From positions 94,594 to 158,593 of the forward strand of contig SVRK01000003.1 in NCBI GenBank assembly GCA_015064855.1: a stretch of 64,000 bases of DNA, in the 5' to 3' direction. The translations under genes and the position numbers were made by a program. This stretch comes from Oscillospiraceae bacterium (GTDB lineage: Bacteria; Bacillota; Clostridia; Oscillospirales; CAG-272). Shown here piece by piece: positions 8,131 to 18,701 of this stretch (positions within the stretch are counted from its first letter, which is position 1; every line of letters begins with the position of its first letter). The notes below the pieces were generated by a model. That model did no database searches and was not told the DNA's origin. It saw only the letters and a list, made by a program, of their open reading frames with translations.

Positions 8131-11100
8131 TTATTCAGTTCGGAGTGCTATAACAGGGTCCTTCTTTGCCGCCACTCTTGATGGGATAAGTCCCGCAATA
8201 AGAGTAAGCACCATACTAATAATGATAAGAATAACAGCAGGCCAGAAGCCAACAGCTGCCTTAAGACCTTCAACTCCTGTTAATGCGTGAATTATAATAT
8301 TAATAATCCACGAGAGAACTATTGTTACAGAAATACCGAGTATGCCGGAAACAAGGCCAACAATCATAGTTTCTGCATTGAACACGCGAGAAATATCACG
8401 CTTTGATGCACCCATTGCACGAAGCACACCAATTTCCTTTGTTCTTTCTTGAACGGAGATAAGAGTAATTACACCAATCATAATAGACGAAACAACAAGT
8501 GACGTTGCAACGAATGCAATAAGAACGTATGTGATGGCATTAATAATAGTGGTAATAGCAGACATCATATCACCCAAAATGTCGGAATATTCGATTTGCT
8601 TTCCGCTATCCTCGCCCACCTTTGCGTTATAAGCCTTTACAAAGTCCTTGAAATCATCCTTTTGCTTAAATGTTGAGGTGTAGATATTAATTGATGAAGG
8701 AGTTCCCATATCAATCATACCAAACTTAACAAGATTTTCTTCATAGGTTGAATCGGAGAATTTCATGAAGTTGTCGTAATAAACACCATAGTCTTTGTCA
8801 TTAAGACCATTTATGTGAAGAAGCAACGCTGAAGCCTTTGATTCGTTGGTTGGCAAGGAGATATCAAGAGCTTTCTTTGTGGCATCTTGGATTTGCGCCT
8901 TAGCACCTGCCTCTGCCATAGGTGTTATGATCTTCATAAGATTTTCGTAGGAATAAGTGTTTAGCTTATATTGAGTTGCAAGTGCTTCTTTATATAGCTC
9001 TTGCTTTTTATCCTCTGGCAAAAGCTCAAACGATTGCTTCGTTTCTTGCTCGTATTGTAGCTTCACTGCTGAAATTAAGCCCTCAAGCTCATCCTCGGAG
9101 ACTGCAGACAAAATAGCGGTGGTGAGAAAATCAACAGCACTTTTTTGGTCTTTAACATTTGAAAGAATCATGCTCATATAAAAATCAAGAGCAGGAGTTG
9201 TTTCAACAACGCCGGGGGTGAAAGGATTATCTGTAGGCGCACTATAAGCGTTAAAATACGAAATTTCAAGGAAAAGCTTTGCCTTGTTAGAGGTTGAAAG
9301 GCGTGAAACGTATTCGGTGAAAATTTCCTTCTTTTCTATATCGGAGAGGCTTTTTGACGTAGATTCAAATGGTAATTTTGAAAGAATGTCAAAGTTTTTG
9401 TCCTTGGCTTGAAGCTGAGCAACGGCAGACGCGGTAGATTCTTTAATGACGTGCTTGGTTAACTCACTTGTGTATCCGATATATCCGGACATGTATCCGG
9501 AATCAACGCTATCCTTTAGACGAATGATACCCGAAACCTTTAATTCAAGGGCATTATCGTATATTGTTTGGAGATGCGTTTCATTGCTTGAGTTATCAAT
9601 AACGGTGTCTCCATAGACTGTGTAGAAATCTGATGGTAAAATTACCTTGTATGTTTGACCACAAACCTCCTTGAATGACCACGATGGAATTTCTTCCTCG
9701 GGTAGAGGCTTTTTCTCGGCAGCATACTTGATGATTTTATCAATGTCATCCTTACCGAGTAGACCTAGAGCATAAAGAGTCAAGTCGTCAATCTCGTTAT
9801 CCTCATCGACAACTATAACAACCTCATTATAATCATTTGGCCAAGTGCCGTAAATAACATCATATTGATTGGTAACTACGTCGCTTACCGGCTTTCCGTT
9901 CTTGGAGTCGGCAAGAAGCTCTTGCCACATAGTGATAGAGCCACTCATCATTGAAGACATAGACATCGAAGACGATGTATCGCCGAACATAGAGCTTGAT
10001 TCGCTCTCGCTCATAAGTCCAGATTGGATGAAGTATTCAGCCATCATTTCCTGTAAAAGAACGTTGGTGTCTGATTTTATAATATCACCCTTGTCGTTTC
10101 TTGTGTAAACGGACAAATTAAGTGGGTATTTGTATTGCACCTCACTAACTGCCTTATATAGGTCGGAGTCCTCGTCCTTTAGTTGCTTGTCAAGCTCCTT
10201 TTTAAATGAGGCAAGGTCGTTTTTGTTAACCTCAATTTTGCTGATTTCTTCAACCAATGAGGCTATAAGCGGGTCTTTGTAAACAGCATTGGGATCACGG
10301 TTTTCCTTTTCTGCATCAGTGCCATCTTCGCCACCGGATAAAAGCGTAATCATAAGAGAGCCAATGTCAACCGTCTCGCCTTGAATAGTCAAGGGGTAAG
10401 AGGAAAGAGTTGATTCCTGTACACTGTTGATATATGAGTTTGTACCATTTGAAACCGCGAAAATCAACGCAATACCTATAATACCGATACTGCCCGCAAA
10501 TGCGGTCAAAATAGTTCTGCTTTTTTTAGTTAAAAGGTTGTTAAGGGAGAGAATAAAAGCAGTAAAGAATGACATAGAGGTTTGCTTTTTCTTGCCCTTG
10601 TTTGTAGCCTTTTTCTTCGAGGGAGTGTTTGATTTTGGAGTGCTTTCAGCTTTTGTCTCTGCTTTAGTAGCCTCTTCCGCTATAAGAGGTGCATTTTCGA
10701 CACTCTCCTCGATATTTTCGTTTATAGCAATCGCTTCAATGATTGAATTGTATGGATTTGAGTCGCTTATAACAAGTCCATCAAGAAGATTGATTATTCT
10801 TGTTGAATATTCATTTGCAAGCTCTGGGTTGTGCGTAACCATAATAACGAGCCTATCCTTGGAAATCTCCTTGATGAGGTCCATTATTTGTACGCTTGTT
10901 TCAGAGTCAAGAGCACCAGTTGGCTCATCTGCAAGCAAAATTTCAGGGTCGTTTACAAGTGCACGGGCAATAGCAACCCTTTGCATTTGTCCACCTGACA
11001 TTTGATTTGGCTTTTTGTGTAATTGGTCACCAAGACCTACCTTTTCAAGTGCAGCTTTAGCACGCGCCTTTCTTTCAGATGAAGAAACGCCTGCAAGGGT

Positions 11101-11424
11101 AAGTGCAAGCTCAACGTTTGAAAGAACCGTTTGGTGTGGGATAAGGTTGTAGCTTTGGAAAATAAAGCCAACAGAGTGGTTTCTGTATGTGTCCCAATCA
11201 CGGTCAGTAAATTCTTTTGTGCTTTTTCCATTTATCTCAAGGTCACCGTCGGAATATTTGTCAAGTCCGCCGATAATATTCAAAAGAGTCGTTTTTCCGC
11301 ATCCGCTTTGTCCAAGAATTGAAACAAATTCACTCTCTCTAAATTCAAGCGAAACGCCTTTTAGTGCGTGGACAACTTCATTGCCGGTTGCGTAATCCTT
11401 TTTAATGTTCGTTAATTTTAACAA
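8131..11424 (-). CDS. MacB-type ABC transporter: ATPase fused to FtsX-like permease with large extracytoplasmic domain (likely TTG start at 11424)
   Basis: LKLTNIKKDYATGNEVVHALKGVSLEF, Walker A GQSGCGKTT, MSGGQMQRVAIARAL, DEPTGALD; C-terminal FtsX motif QERTKEIGVLRAMGASKRDI; RBS aaaggag before the TTG. Confidence 0.92.
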   Translation of the reverse strand: MLKLTNIKKDYATGNEVVHALKGVSLEFRESEFVSILGQSGCGKTTLLNIIGGLDKYSDGDLEINGKSTKEFTDRDWDTYRNHSVGFIFQSYNLIPHQTVLSNVELALTLAGVSSSERKARAKAALEKVGLGDQLHKKPNQMSGGQMQRVAIARALVNDPEILLADEPTGALDSETSVQIMDLIKEISKDRLVIMVTHNPELANEYSTRIINLLDGLVISDSNPYNSIIEAIAINENIEESVENAPLIAEEATKAETKAESTPKSNTPSKKKATNKGKKKQTSMSFFTAFILSLNNLLTKKSRTILTAFAGSIGIIGIALIFAVSNGTNSYINSVQESTLSSYPLTIQGETVDIGSLMITLLSGGEDGTDAEKENRDPNAVYKDPLIASLVEEISKIEVNKNDLASFKKELDKQLKDEDSDLYKAVSEVQYKYPLNLSVYTRNDKGDIIKSDTNVLLQEMMAEYFIQSGLMSESESSSMFGDTSSSMSMSSMMSGSITMWQELLADSKNGKPVSDVVTNQYDVIYGTWPNDYNEVVIVVDEDNEIDDLTLYALGLLGKDDIDKIIKYAAEKKPLPEEEIPSWSFKEVCGQTYKVILPSDFYTVYGDTVIDNSSNETHLQTIYDNALELKVSGIIRLKDSVDSGYMSGYIGYTSELTKHVIKESTASAVAQLQAKDKNFDILSKLPFESTSKSLSDIEKKEIFTEYVSRLSTSNKAKLFLEISYFNAYSAPTDNPFTPGVVETTPALDFYMSMILSNVKDQKSAVDFLTTAILSAVSEDELEGLISAVKLQYEQETKQSFELLPEDKKQELYKEALATQYKLNTYSYENLMKIITPMAEAGAKAQIQDATKKALDISLPTNESKASALLLHINGLNDKDYGVYYDNFMKFSDSTYEENLVKFGMIDMGTPSSINIYTSTFKQKDDFKDFVKAYNAKVGEDSGKQIEYSDILGDMMSAITTIINAITYVLIAFVATSLVVSSIMIGVITLISVQERTKEIGVLRAMGASKRDISRVFNAETMIVGLVSGILGISVTIVLSWIINIIIHALTGVEGLKAAVGFWPAVILIIISMVLTLIAGLIPSRVAAKKDPVIALRTE

Positions 11425-11569
11425 TTTTTCTCCTTTCCTTTGCGTGTAATGCAAAAATTATATCACGCAAATATTAACTTTAAATTAAAAAACATATTAT
11501 AATTCTATACCTTAATATTATTTATGTCAATATGAACAATTCAAATTTCACATAATTTTCACATAAAAC

Positions 11570-11598
11570 TTGAATATTAATTCTCATTATGTTATTAT
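11570..11598 (+). promoter_or_regulatory. sigma-A-like promoter (TTGAAT-N17-TATTAT)
   Basis: Spacing 17, about 32 nt upstream of the lipoprotein gene at 11630. Confidence 0.5.
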
Positions 11599-11629
11599 AT
11601 AAATAGCCAAAAAAGAAAGAGGTATAAAT

Positions 11630-13324
11630 ATGAAAAAAATAATCGCAATATTGTTGCTTGCATTTTTGACACTTGGAATGGCTGGTTGCTTTGGTGGCGG
11701 AAAGGTAAATACCGATACCCAAACAGGAAAAGATGTCACCATTACTATTAATTTAAATGGTGGAACAATGGATTCATTTCCAACTGAGATTGAATGGAAC
11801 ACAGCCGATCCCGTAGATGGATTTCCAACACCAACAAAGGATGGATTTGTATTTGACCGTTGGACAGTAAACGGAATTACCGTTGAATTTCCATATATAT
11901 TAAAAAAGAACACACTTTTCTATGCTAACTGGATAGAGATAGAGGATACCGAAACAGATACCGAAACAGAAACAGAAACTGAAACCGAAACCGAAACGGA
12001 AACAGAAACAGACACTGAAACGGAAACAGAGACCGAGACAGAAACCGAAACGTCCACTGATACCTCGTCCGAGTACGTTCCGCCACTACTTGACCACGAT
12101 ACAATAAAGTACGAGGCGAAATACACAAAGGATGGCAAAAAGATATATTATGTCAACACTTTCACCTATAAAGCACCTGTATTTACCGAATATTATAACG
12201 ATATGCAGGCTGCACTTTCTATGACCTTTGACGATGGCGAGGATTTAGCTGCTGCAAATCTTGCCCATGAAATTATGTCAGAGTACGGATTTAAGGGAAC
12301 CCTTATGGTTAATATAAACAATGTTGAGGGTAACGTTAAAGGCTGGCAGGAGCTTGTTGCAAAGGGCACGCTCGACATCGGCTCACACGGTTGGGATCAT
12401 CTTGACCCTGATACAATAAGCGCAAGCCAAATGGAACACGAAATTAAGGATTCATATGACTTTTTGCAAAGATATTTCCCGGATGAAAATCCTATTACAT
12501 ATGCAACTCCGCTATCTCATTTGACAGAAGCGTATAAGCAATATCTTATAGAAACGGGCTTTATTGCAAACCGTTTGGAAATGGGTGGAACGATGATTGT
12601 TCCAAGCACAGAAAATCCCGATATGTATAGACTTTACGCAAAAAGACTTGACAAGGGCAATCCCGAAACAAACGTTAGAATTAACGTTGCTGATTCGTTG
12701 AACGCAGGAAAATGGTTCGTTGAGCTTTACCATAACGTAAGAGACAGACACTCAACGGATATCACCGAGGAGGATTTCCGCGCTCACTGCAAATGGCTCT
12801 ACGATAATTTTAACGGCAAGGTTTGGTTTGCTTCATATGACGACGTTGCAAAATATATAGTGCAAAGACAAGGTGCAACTATTGAGTATACTGCATGCGA
12901 TAAGGAGTCGATGACCTTCTTTGCAAAGGTTGAGAAAAACTACGGTCAAGAAATGACGCTTAAATTCCACTTGCCATATTATGTTGATTCTGCATACGCA
13001 GTTGTTGATGGCGTTGAGTATTATTTGAATGTTGAAAAAGAAGTAGCATATCTAAATACTGTAATTAGCGAAGAGGGAAACGAAATTAAAATTTACCTCG
13101 GCGGTAACAATAAATATTATAACAACTGTACACATAACTATCAAGTTAAAGAGGTTGTAGAATCAACAAGCAATAGCTTTGGTTACACCTTGATGGAATG
13201 TATAAATGATGGATGTGGCAATACATATAAAACACTTTTTACCGATAAGGTGAATGTAGAGGATACACATCGCACCGTGAACAGTACGGAAGCTATTGTC
13301 ACCAAAAAGGAAGAGCTTGAATGA
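11630..13324 (+). CDS. lipoprotein with Flg_new/InlB-type beta repeat, (TE)n linker and polysaccharide deacetylase (NodB-like) domain
   Basis: Lipobox LGMAGC; ITINLNGGTMDSFP...GFVFDRW; TETETE linker; LSMTFDDGEDLAAANLAHEIMSEYGFKGTLMV...IGSHGWDH. Confidence 0.88.
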   Translation: MKKIIAILLLAFLTLGMAGCFGGGKVNTDTQTGKDVTITINLNGGTMDSFPTEIEWNTADPVDGFPTPTKDGFVFDRWTVNGITVEFPYILKKNTLFYANWIEIEDTETDTETETETETETETETETDTETETETETETETSTDTSSEYVPPLLDHDTIKYEAKYTKDGKKIYYVNTFTYKAPVFTEYYNDMQAALSMTFDDGEDLAAANLAHEIMSEYGFKGTLMVNINNVEGNVKGWQELVAKGTLDIGSHGWDHLDPDTISASQMEHEIKDSYDFLQRYFPDENPITYATPLSHLTEAYKQYLIETGFIANRLEMGGTMIVPSTENPDMYRLYAKRLDKGNPETNVRINVADSLNAGKWFVELYHNVRDRHSTDITEEDFRAHCKWLYDNFNGKVWFASYDDVAKYIVQRQGATIEYTACDKESMTFFAKVEKNYGQEMTLKFHLPYYVDSAYAVVDGVEYYLNVEKEVAYLNTVISEEGNEIKIYLGGNNKYYNNCTHNYQVKEVVESTSNSFGYTLMECINDGCGNTYKTLFTDKVNVEDTHRTVNSTEAIVTKKEELE

Positions 13325-13330
13325 TAATAT

Positions 13331-13362
13331 AAAAAGCAGACACAAAACAGTCTGCTTTTTAT
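13331..13362 (+). terminator. rho-independent terminator
   Basis: AAAAAGCAGAC/GTCTGCTTTTT. Confidence 0.8.
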
Positions 13363-13451
13363 ATTATAAAACATATGAACATATGAGCATTGTATAATAT
13401 AATGCTTGAAAAAGTGTAAATTGTAGGCATTGTGCCCATCCTTTATAAACA

Positions 13452-13476
13452 AAAGCTCCGATTTCTCGGAGCTTTA
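13452..13476. terminator. terminator-like hairpin
   Basis: AAAGCTCCGA-TTTC-TCGGAGCTTT. Confidence 0.65.
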
Positions 13477-13507
13477 TCTTTATAGACTTGACAGATTGAG
13501 AGCAGAA

Positions 13508-13657
13508 ATTGTCGTTTGCGACCGAAGGTGTACTTTGTACATCGAGAGTTCAGCAAACGGCAATAATAAACCACACCTTGGAAGAAAAGCGTAGCTTTTC
13601 AACTTAATTTAGTGAACGATTTATTTACTACTACCATTTTGGGTTTTTGTGGTTTAT
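13508..13657 (+). repeat. structured repeat family 1, copy B
   Basis: Stem attgtcgtttgc(13508-13519)/gcaaacggcaat(13553-13564), core TGTACTTTGTACA, outer stem ataaaccaca(13566-13575)/tgtggtttat(13648-13657), hairpin gaaaagc-gta-gcttttc 13584-13600. Confidence 0.8.
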
Positions 13658-13683
13658 GGTTATGCCTTAATGTGTCGGTCGTT

Positions 13684-15489
13684 TTACTTTTGGAGTCTTG
13701 CTTCAAGAGCAGCGAGCTCTTCGTACATAGTAGCAGGAACTCTATCGCCAACCTGCGCGTAGAATGCCTTGATGTTTTCAACGTCCTCAAGCCAAGAAGC
13801 CTTGTCAACTGAGAGAAGACCCTCAATTGTATCAACGTCAATGTCAAGACCGTCAATGTTGATGTCCTTTGCATAAGGAACGTAACCGATAGCAGTCTCT
13901 CTTGCATCAACCTTATCCTCACATCTTTGGAGAATCCAGTCAAGAACTCTCATGTTGTCGCCAAAGCCTGGCCAAATGAAGTGACCCTCGTCGTCTGTTC
14001 TGAACCAGTTAACGTGGAAAATCTTTGGAGCGTTAGGAATCTTGTGACCCATATCAAGCCAGTGCTTAAAGTAGTCACCCATGTTGTAGCCAACGAATGG
14101 TCTCATTGCCATTGGGTCACGGCGAACTACACCAACTGCGCCTGCAGCTGCAGCTGTTGTCTCGGAAGCCATAATTGAGCCAACGAATGAACCGTGTTGC
14201 CAACCGAATGATTGATATACAAGTGGAGCAGTCTTTGCACGACGGCCACCAAATACGATAGCGGAGATTGGAACGCCTGCAGGATTATCAAATTCCTTTG
14301 AAATGCATGGGCAGTTCTTTGCAAGAGCTGTGAAACGTGAGTTAGGATGAGCAGCGGATGTGTTAACCTTATCCTTCTTGTCATACTTAGTCTTATCCCA
14401 CTTTTCGCCCTTCCAGTTGATACAGTTGTCAGGAGCATTGTCGTTAAGACCCTCCCACCATACTGTGTTGTCGTCAAGAACGTGACCAACGTTTGTAAAG
14501 ATTGTATCTCTCATTGTAGTAGCGAGAGCATTTGGATTGGACTTTTCGTTAGTACCTGGAGCAACGCCGAAGAAGCCGTTTTCAGGGTTGATAGCCCAAA
14601 GTCTGCCGTCTTTACCAACGCGGAGCCAAGCGATATCGTCACCTACGCACCATACCTTGTAGCCCTTTTCTGTGTATGTCTTAGGTGGAATAAGCATAGC
14701 AAGGTTTGTTTTACCGCAAGCAGATGGGAATGCAGCAGAAATATATTTTGTTTCGCCATTTGGATATTCAACGCCGAGAATGAGCATGTGTTCAGCCATC
14801 CAGCCCTCTTTACGTCCAAGGTATGAAGCAATTCTTAAAGCAAAGCACTTCTTACCAAGAAGAACGTTTCCACCGTAACCGGAGTTAACAGACCAAATTG
14901 TGTTGTCCTCTGGGAAGTGGCAGATGTATCTATCTTCTTCTACAATGTTGCATCTTGCGTGTAGACCCTTGATAAAGCCTTCGCCGTCACCCATAGCTTC
15001 AGCAACGTGCTTGCCGGCTCTTGTCATAATGAGCATGTTAAGTACAACGTAGATTGAGTCTGTAAGCTCAATACCGTATTTAGCAAAGTCAGAACCAACT
15101 TGACCCATAGCGTATGGGATAACGTACATTGTTCTGCCCTTGTAGGAGTTTTTATAAAGCTTTGAAAGCTTTTCGTAGCATTCCTTTGGATCCATCCAGT
15201 TATTGATGTTTCCTGCGTCCTCTTTTGTTCTTGTACAAATAAAGGTTCTGCCCTCTACACGTGCAACGTCGTTGATTGCAGTTCTGTGGAGATAGCAGTT
15301 AGGAAGAATTTCCTCGTTTAGTTTTTCAAGCTCGCCGATTGCACAAGCCTCGTCACGAAGTGCTTGTGTTTGCTCCTCGCTACCATCAATCCAAACAATC
15401 TTGTCAGGATTTACCATGTTAGCCATTTCCTCGATCCAGTCAAGGATAAGCTTGGAGTCGGTTAATGCCTTGTTTTCAAATTTAAGCAT
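13684..15489 (-). CDS. pckG: phosphoenolpyruvate carboxykinase (GTP)
   Basis: ILDWIEEMANMVNPDKIVWIDGSEEQ; AAFPSACGKTNLAML; NPNSRFTA-like and FGGRRAKTAPLVYQSF motifs. Confidence 0.95.
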   Translation of the reverse strand: MLKFENKALTDSKLILDWIEEMANMVNPDKIVWIDGSEEQTQALRDEACAIGELEKLNEEILPNCYLHRTAINDVARVEGRTFICTRTKEDAGNINNWMDPKECYEKLSKLYKNSYKGRTMYVIPYAMGQVGSDFAKYGIELTDSIYVVLNMLIMTRAGKHVAEAMGDGEGFIKGLHARCNIVEEDRYICHFPEDNTIWSVNSGYGGNVLLGKKCFALRIASYLGRKEGWMAEHMLILGVEYPNGETKYISAAFPSACGKTNLAMLIPPKTYTEKGYKVWCVGDDIAWLRVGKDGRLWAINPENGFFGVAPGTNEKSNPNALATTMRDTIFTNVGHVLDDNTVWWEGLNDNAPDNCINWKGEKWDKTKYDKKDKVNTSAAHPNSRFTALAKNCPCISKEFDNPAGVPISAIVFGGRRAKTAPLVYQSFGWQHGSFVGSIMASETTAAAAGAVGVVRRDPMAMRPFVGYNMGDYFKHWLDMGHKIPNAPKIFHVNWFRTDDEGHFIWPGFGDNMRVLDWILQRCEDKVDARETAIGYVPYAKDINIDGLDIDVDTIEGLLSVDKASWLEDVENIKAFYAQVGDRVPATMYEELAALEARLQK

Positions 15490-15624
15490 AATTTATACCT
15501 CTTTCATAAAATTATCAAAACATAAGTTAAACCCAAATTTAACCATTATAATTATATCATATGTTAAACTGAATTTGCAATATAAAAATTCAATATTTTA
15601 AAGAAAATTTATGTCTTTTCAGCC

Positions 15625-16602
15625 TTATTTTAGTATATCGACAATTCTTTGGCTTAAAACGTCCTTTTCTTTAGGATGAATATCGATATTGTCGCACACG
15701 TCACGGCAAATTACAGTATTAACAAGCGGTATTTCTTTTTGTGCGCGCAGCTGCTCGGACTGTATCTTTTCCCACGCATAGCCTGCTCGGTCAAGGTGGT
15801 CTGCTAACTGAATTATAATAAAGCGCATATTGTCGTTTTTAAATTCACGTCGCCAAGAACCAATAAGCGCACGTAAAAACTCAAGATAGATATTTGATTC
15901 GTCAACGCTTGCGTTGCTCTCGCCTTGATACCAAAGCACCGTATTAAATGCAAATGGTATAATCTTTTCCATCATATGCTCCCAAAGAACTCCGTCATCG
16001 TTCCAAATAGGGAACCACTCGTGGTCGGCAAAGCGGTTTTCTATTTCAAATTTAGGCACAAGTGCGACGTATTTCGGCATCCAGCTTTGAATAACCGATG
16101 CACCCTGATAGCACGCAATAAGACCGATTTTGCGCTCGGGCTTGGCTAGTCCTTGGCTAACGTAATATCCGATTGCACTGAAATTCGGCGCATTTTCCAC
16201 TGTAAGAGGAATCCATCCGTCACGGCTTGAAAAAGCCTCGCCACCTTCCATTCTGTCAACAGTAAATAAGCGCACGTTGTCGTTTGATTTGTAGTTTTCC
16301 TTTGCTTCGCTTGACTCCCAAAGCTTAAATTGCATATTTGATTGTCCGCCAAGCAAAATTACGTCACCAAAATATACGTTTTTAAGGGTAAAAAAGATTT
16401 TGTCAAGCTCAACTAAAATATCGTATGGTCCACCATAGTCAAATGGGTCAAATTCAATTAACCATTCACTATTGGAAACGACTTCCTTTCTTACACCGTT
16501 GAGGGTAATTGCTACCTTACCCTTTCCTGTGCCGAAAAATCGTGCAGGTGCATTAGCTTGTAAAATCATATTACTTGTAAAAATAGAGTTAATTTGTACC
16601 AT
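15625..16602 (-). CDS. SGNH/GDSL-type sialate O-acetylesterase-like protein
   Basis: VYFGDVILLGGQSNMQFKLWE; VLWYQGESNA; start ATG at 16602 after GGAGG. Confidence 0.85.
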   Translation of the reverse strand: MVQINSIFTSNMILQANAPARFFGTGKGKVAITLNGVRKEVVSNSEWLIEFDPFDYGGPYDILVELDKIFFTLKNVYFGDVILLGGQSNMQFKLWESSEAKENYKSNDNVRLFTVDRMEGGEAFSSRDGWIPLTVENAPNFSAIGYYVSQGLAKPERKIGLIACYQGASVIQSWMPKYVALVPKFEIENRFADHEWFPIWNDDGVLWEHMMEKIIPFAFNTVLWYQGESNASVDESNIYLEFLRALIGSWRREFKNDNMRFIIIQLADHLDRAGYAWEKIQSEQLRAQKEIPLVNTVICRDVCDNIDIHPKEKDVLSQRIVDILK

Positions 16603-16692
16603 AGAAGCCTCCAAAAAAATTCTAATAATATTTTAACACAAAATATTTGAAAATCAAACAAAAAATGGTAAAATAATTAAGAGGTGATTATA

Positions 16693-17136
16693 TTGGAGAT
16701 TGAAAGAAAATTTTTGGTTGGCACCGTACCTAGCCTAGAGGGTATAAGGCATAGCGAAATAAAGCAAGGATACATCAGCTTTTCTCCCGAAATCAGAGTC
16801 CGTCAGTTGGACAATAAATACTATCGCACCGAAAAGGGCGAGGGTATGGTCGTGCGTGAGGAAAACGAGTGGGAAATATCAAAAAACGAGGCACAGAATT
16901 TGTTTTCCAAGGTTAAAACCAACCTGATTGAAAAAACAAGGTATTATATTCCATATAATAAATACACCATAGAGCTTGATATTTACAAGGGAATTTTCAA
17001 GGGGCTAATAGTTGCCGAGGTAGAATTTGACTCCTTGGAGGAGGCAAACAATTTCACGCCTCCCGATTGGTTTTTAGAGGATATAAGCGAAAAAAGAGAA
17101 TATAGGAACAAAATTTTGGCTTTAAAAGCTCTATAA
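16693..17136 (+). CDS. CYTH domain protein (TTG start likely at 16693)
   Basis: LEIERKFLVG...GYISFSPEIRVRQLDNKYYRTEKGEG; EVEFDSLEEA; RBS aagaggtga. Confidence 0.85.
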   Translation: MEIERKFLVGTVPSLEGIRHSEIKQGYISFSPEIRVRQLDNKYYRTEKGEGMVVREENEWEISKNEAQNLFSKVKTNLIEKTRYYIPYNKYTIELDIYKGIFKGLIVAEVEFDSLEEANNFTPPDWFLEDISEKREYRNKILALKAL

Positions 17137-17139
17137 TAC

Positions 17140-17168
17140 TTGACAAAAAGATTTTGGTTTGCTAAAAT
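17140..17168 (+). promoter_or_regulatory. sigma-A-like promoter for tyrS (TTGACA-N17-TAAAAT)
   Basis: Near-consensus hexamers, spacing 17. Confidence 0.7.
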
Positions 17169-17184
17169 TATCAATATATTATAT

Positions 17185-17212
17185 GCGGACGGGCAGAACG
17201 CTCGCCCCTACA
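17185..17212 (-). repeat. repeat family 3 (TGTAGGGGCG...CCCG), copy 1, in presumed tyrS leader
   Basis: Reverse complement TGTAGGGGCGAGCGTTCTGCCCGTCCGC; GGGC/GCCC stem. Confidence 0.7.
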
Positions 17213-17224
17213 ATGAGGTATAAA

Positions 17225-18448
17225 ATGAAGATTTATGACGAGTTAGTTGCCCGTGGACTTATCGCACAGGTGACAAATGAAGACGAAATTAGAGAAATGA
17301 TTGATAACGGAAAAGCCGTTTTCTATATCGGCTTTGACCCAACAGCAGATAGCTTGCACGTTGGACACTTTATGGCGTTATGTCTTATGAAAAGACTTCA
17401 AATGGCAGGCAACCGCCCAATAGCACTTATCGGTGGCGGTACTGCATACATCGGTGACCCATCGGGTAGAACCGATATGCGTTCAATGATGACAAAGGAA
17501 AATATTGAGCATAACTGTGAGTGCTTTAAAAAGCAAATGTCACGCTTTATCGAATTTGGTGAAGGCAAGGCTATGATGGTTAATAACGCAGATTGGCTTC
17601 TTGACCTTAACTACATCGAGTTTATTCGTGATATCGGTGCTTGCTTCTCAGTTAACAATATGCTCCGTGCAAAATGCTATGAGCAAAGACTCGAAAAGGG
17701 ACTTTCATTCCTTGAGTTTAACTATATGCTTATGCAATCATACGACTTTTTGGAGCTCTATAATCGTTACGGCTGTAATATGCAGTTCGGAGGAGATGAC
17801 CAATGGTCAAATATGCTTGGCGGTACAGAATTAATTAGAAAGAAGCTCGGCAAGGACGCACACGCAATGACAATTACTCTCCTTCTTAACTCTGAAGGAA
17901 AGAAAATGGGTAAAACACAATCAGGTGCTGTGTGGCTCGACCCAAATAAAACCGCACCATACGACTTCTATCAATACTGGAGAAACGTGGCAGACGCGGA
18001 CGTGCTTAAGTGCATAAGAATGCTCACATTCTTGCCACTTGAGGAAATCGACAAGATGGATACTTGGGAAGGTAGCCAACTAAATACCGCAAAGGAAATT
18101 CTTGCATATGAACTCACAAAGCTTGTTCACGGAGAAGAAGAGGCAGAGAAGGCGCAAGCTGCTGCTAAATCAATCTTCGGCGCGGGCGGCAGTGAAAATA
18201 TGCCAACAGAAGCCCTTTCAGCTGACGACTTTATTGACGGTAAAATTGACATTCTTTCAATCCTTGTTAAAGCAGGTCTTGTTCCTTCAAGAAGTGAGGC
18301 AAGACGCGCAGTTGAGCAAGGTGGCGTAACTGTTGACGGTGATAAGATAACCGACACAAGAAAAGCATACACCACCGACGAAGTTGCAAACGGACTTGTT
18401 GTTCGTCGTGGTAAGAAAGCCTTTAAGAAGGTAACAGTCGAGACTTAA
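17225..18448 (+). CDS. tyrS: tyrosyl-tRNA synthetase
   Basis: [30 protein letters not shown] signature, C-terminal S4-like domain. Confidence 0.96.
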   Translation: MKIYDELVARGLIAQVTNEDEIREMIDNGKAVFYIGFDPTADSLHVGHFMALCLMKRLQMAGNRPIALIGGGTAYIGDPSGRTDMRSMMTKENIEHNCECFKKQMSRFIEFGEGKAMMVNNADWLLDLNYIEFIRDIGACFSVNNMLRAKCYEQRLEKGLSFLEFNYMLMQSYDFLELYNRYGCNMQFGGDDQWSNMLGGTELIRKKLGKDAHAMTITLLLNSEGKKMGKTQSGAVWLDPNKTAPYDFYQYWRNVADADVLKCIRMLTFLPLEEIDKMDTWEGSQLNTAKEILAYELTKLVHGEEEAEKAQAAAKSIFGAGGSENMPTEALSADDFIDGKIDILSILVKAGLVPSRSEARRAVEQGGVTVDGDKITDTRKAYTTDEVANGLVVRRGKKAFKKVTVET

Positions 18449-18462
18449 TGACGGGTAAAACC

Positions 18463-18645
18463 AAAATCACACTAAAAGCACAAAATCAATATTGTAGGGG
18501 AGGGGCTTGCTCCTCCCGATCTATTAATAACGTATTTTAATGTAGAAAAGCACACAGGCTTGTGTGCTTTTCTTAATGTGATTTTTATACACGAACACAG
18601 ACTCTACCGTACACCAGTACGGCTACGAATCTGAGTTCGTGCATT
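18463..18645 (-). repeat. structured repeat family 1, copy C (reverse orientation)
   Basis: Outer stem aaaatcac(18463-18470)/gtgatttt(18578-18585), hairpin 18545-18572, core stem about 18588-18601/18630-18643, core CCGTACACCAGTACGG. Confidence 0.8.
18493..18518 (+). repeat. repeat family 3, copy 2
   Basis: tgtaggggaggggcttgctcctcccg; GGGAGG/CCTCCC stem. Confidence 0.7.
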
Positions 18646-18701
18646 TTTCCTCCGCCCTAAAGCCTCTTTTCGTGTTTTATGACGGATAACATAAAAAAGA
18701 C

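Noticed and set aside
13508-13657. Family 1 core interpreted as an integron attC site
   Set aside because: No integron integrase-type R'/R'' boxes or gene-cassette structure, and copies lie at gene 3' ends rather than between promoterless cassettes
16602-16614. TTG start (MEAS...) for the SGNH esterase
   Set aside because: The GGAGG lies inside that extension and is well placed for the ATG at 16602
17137-17224. T-box riboswitch upstream of tyrS
   Set aside because: The intergenic space is under 90 nt, with no specifier stem or T-box bulge sequence; a dispersed repeat occupies the leader
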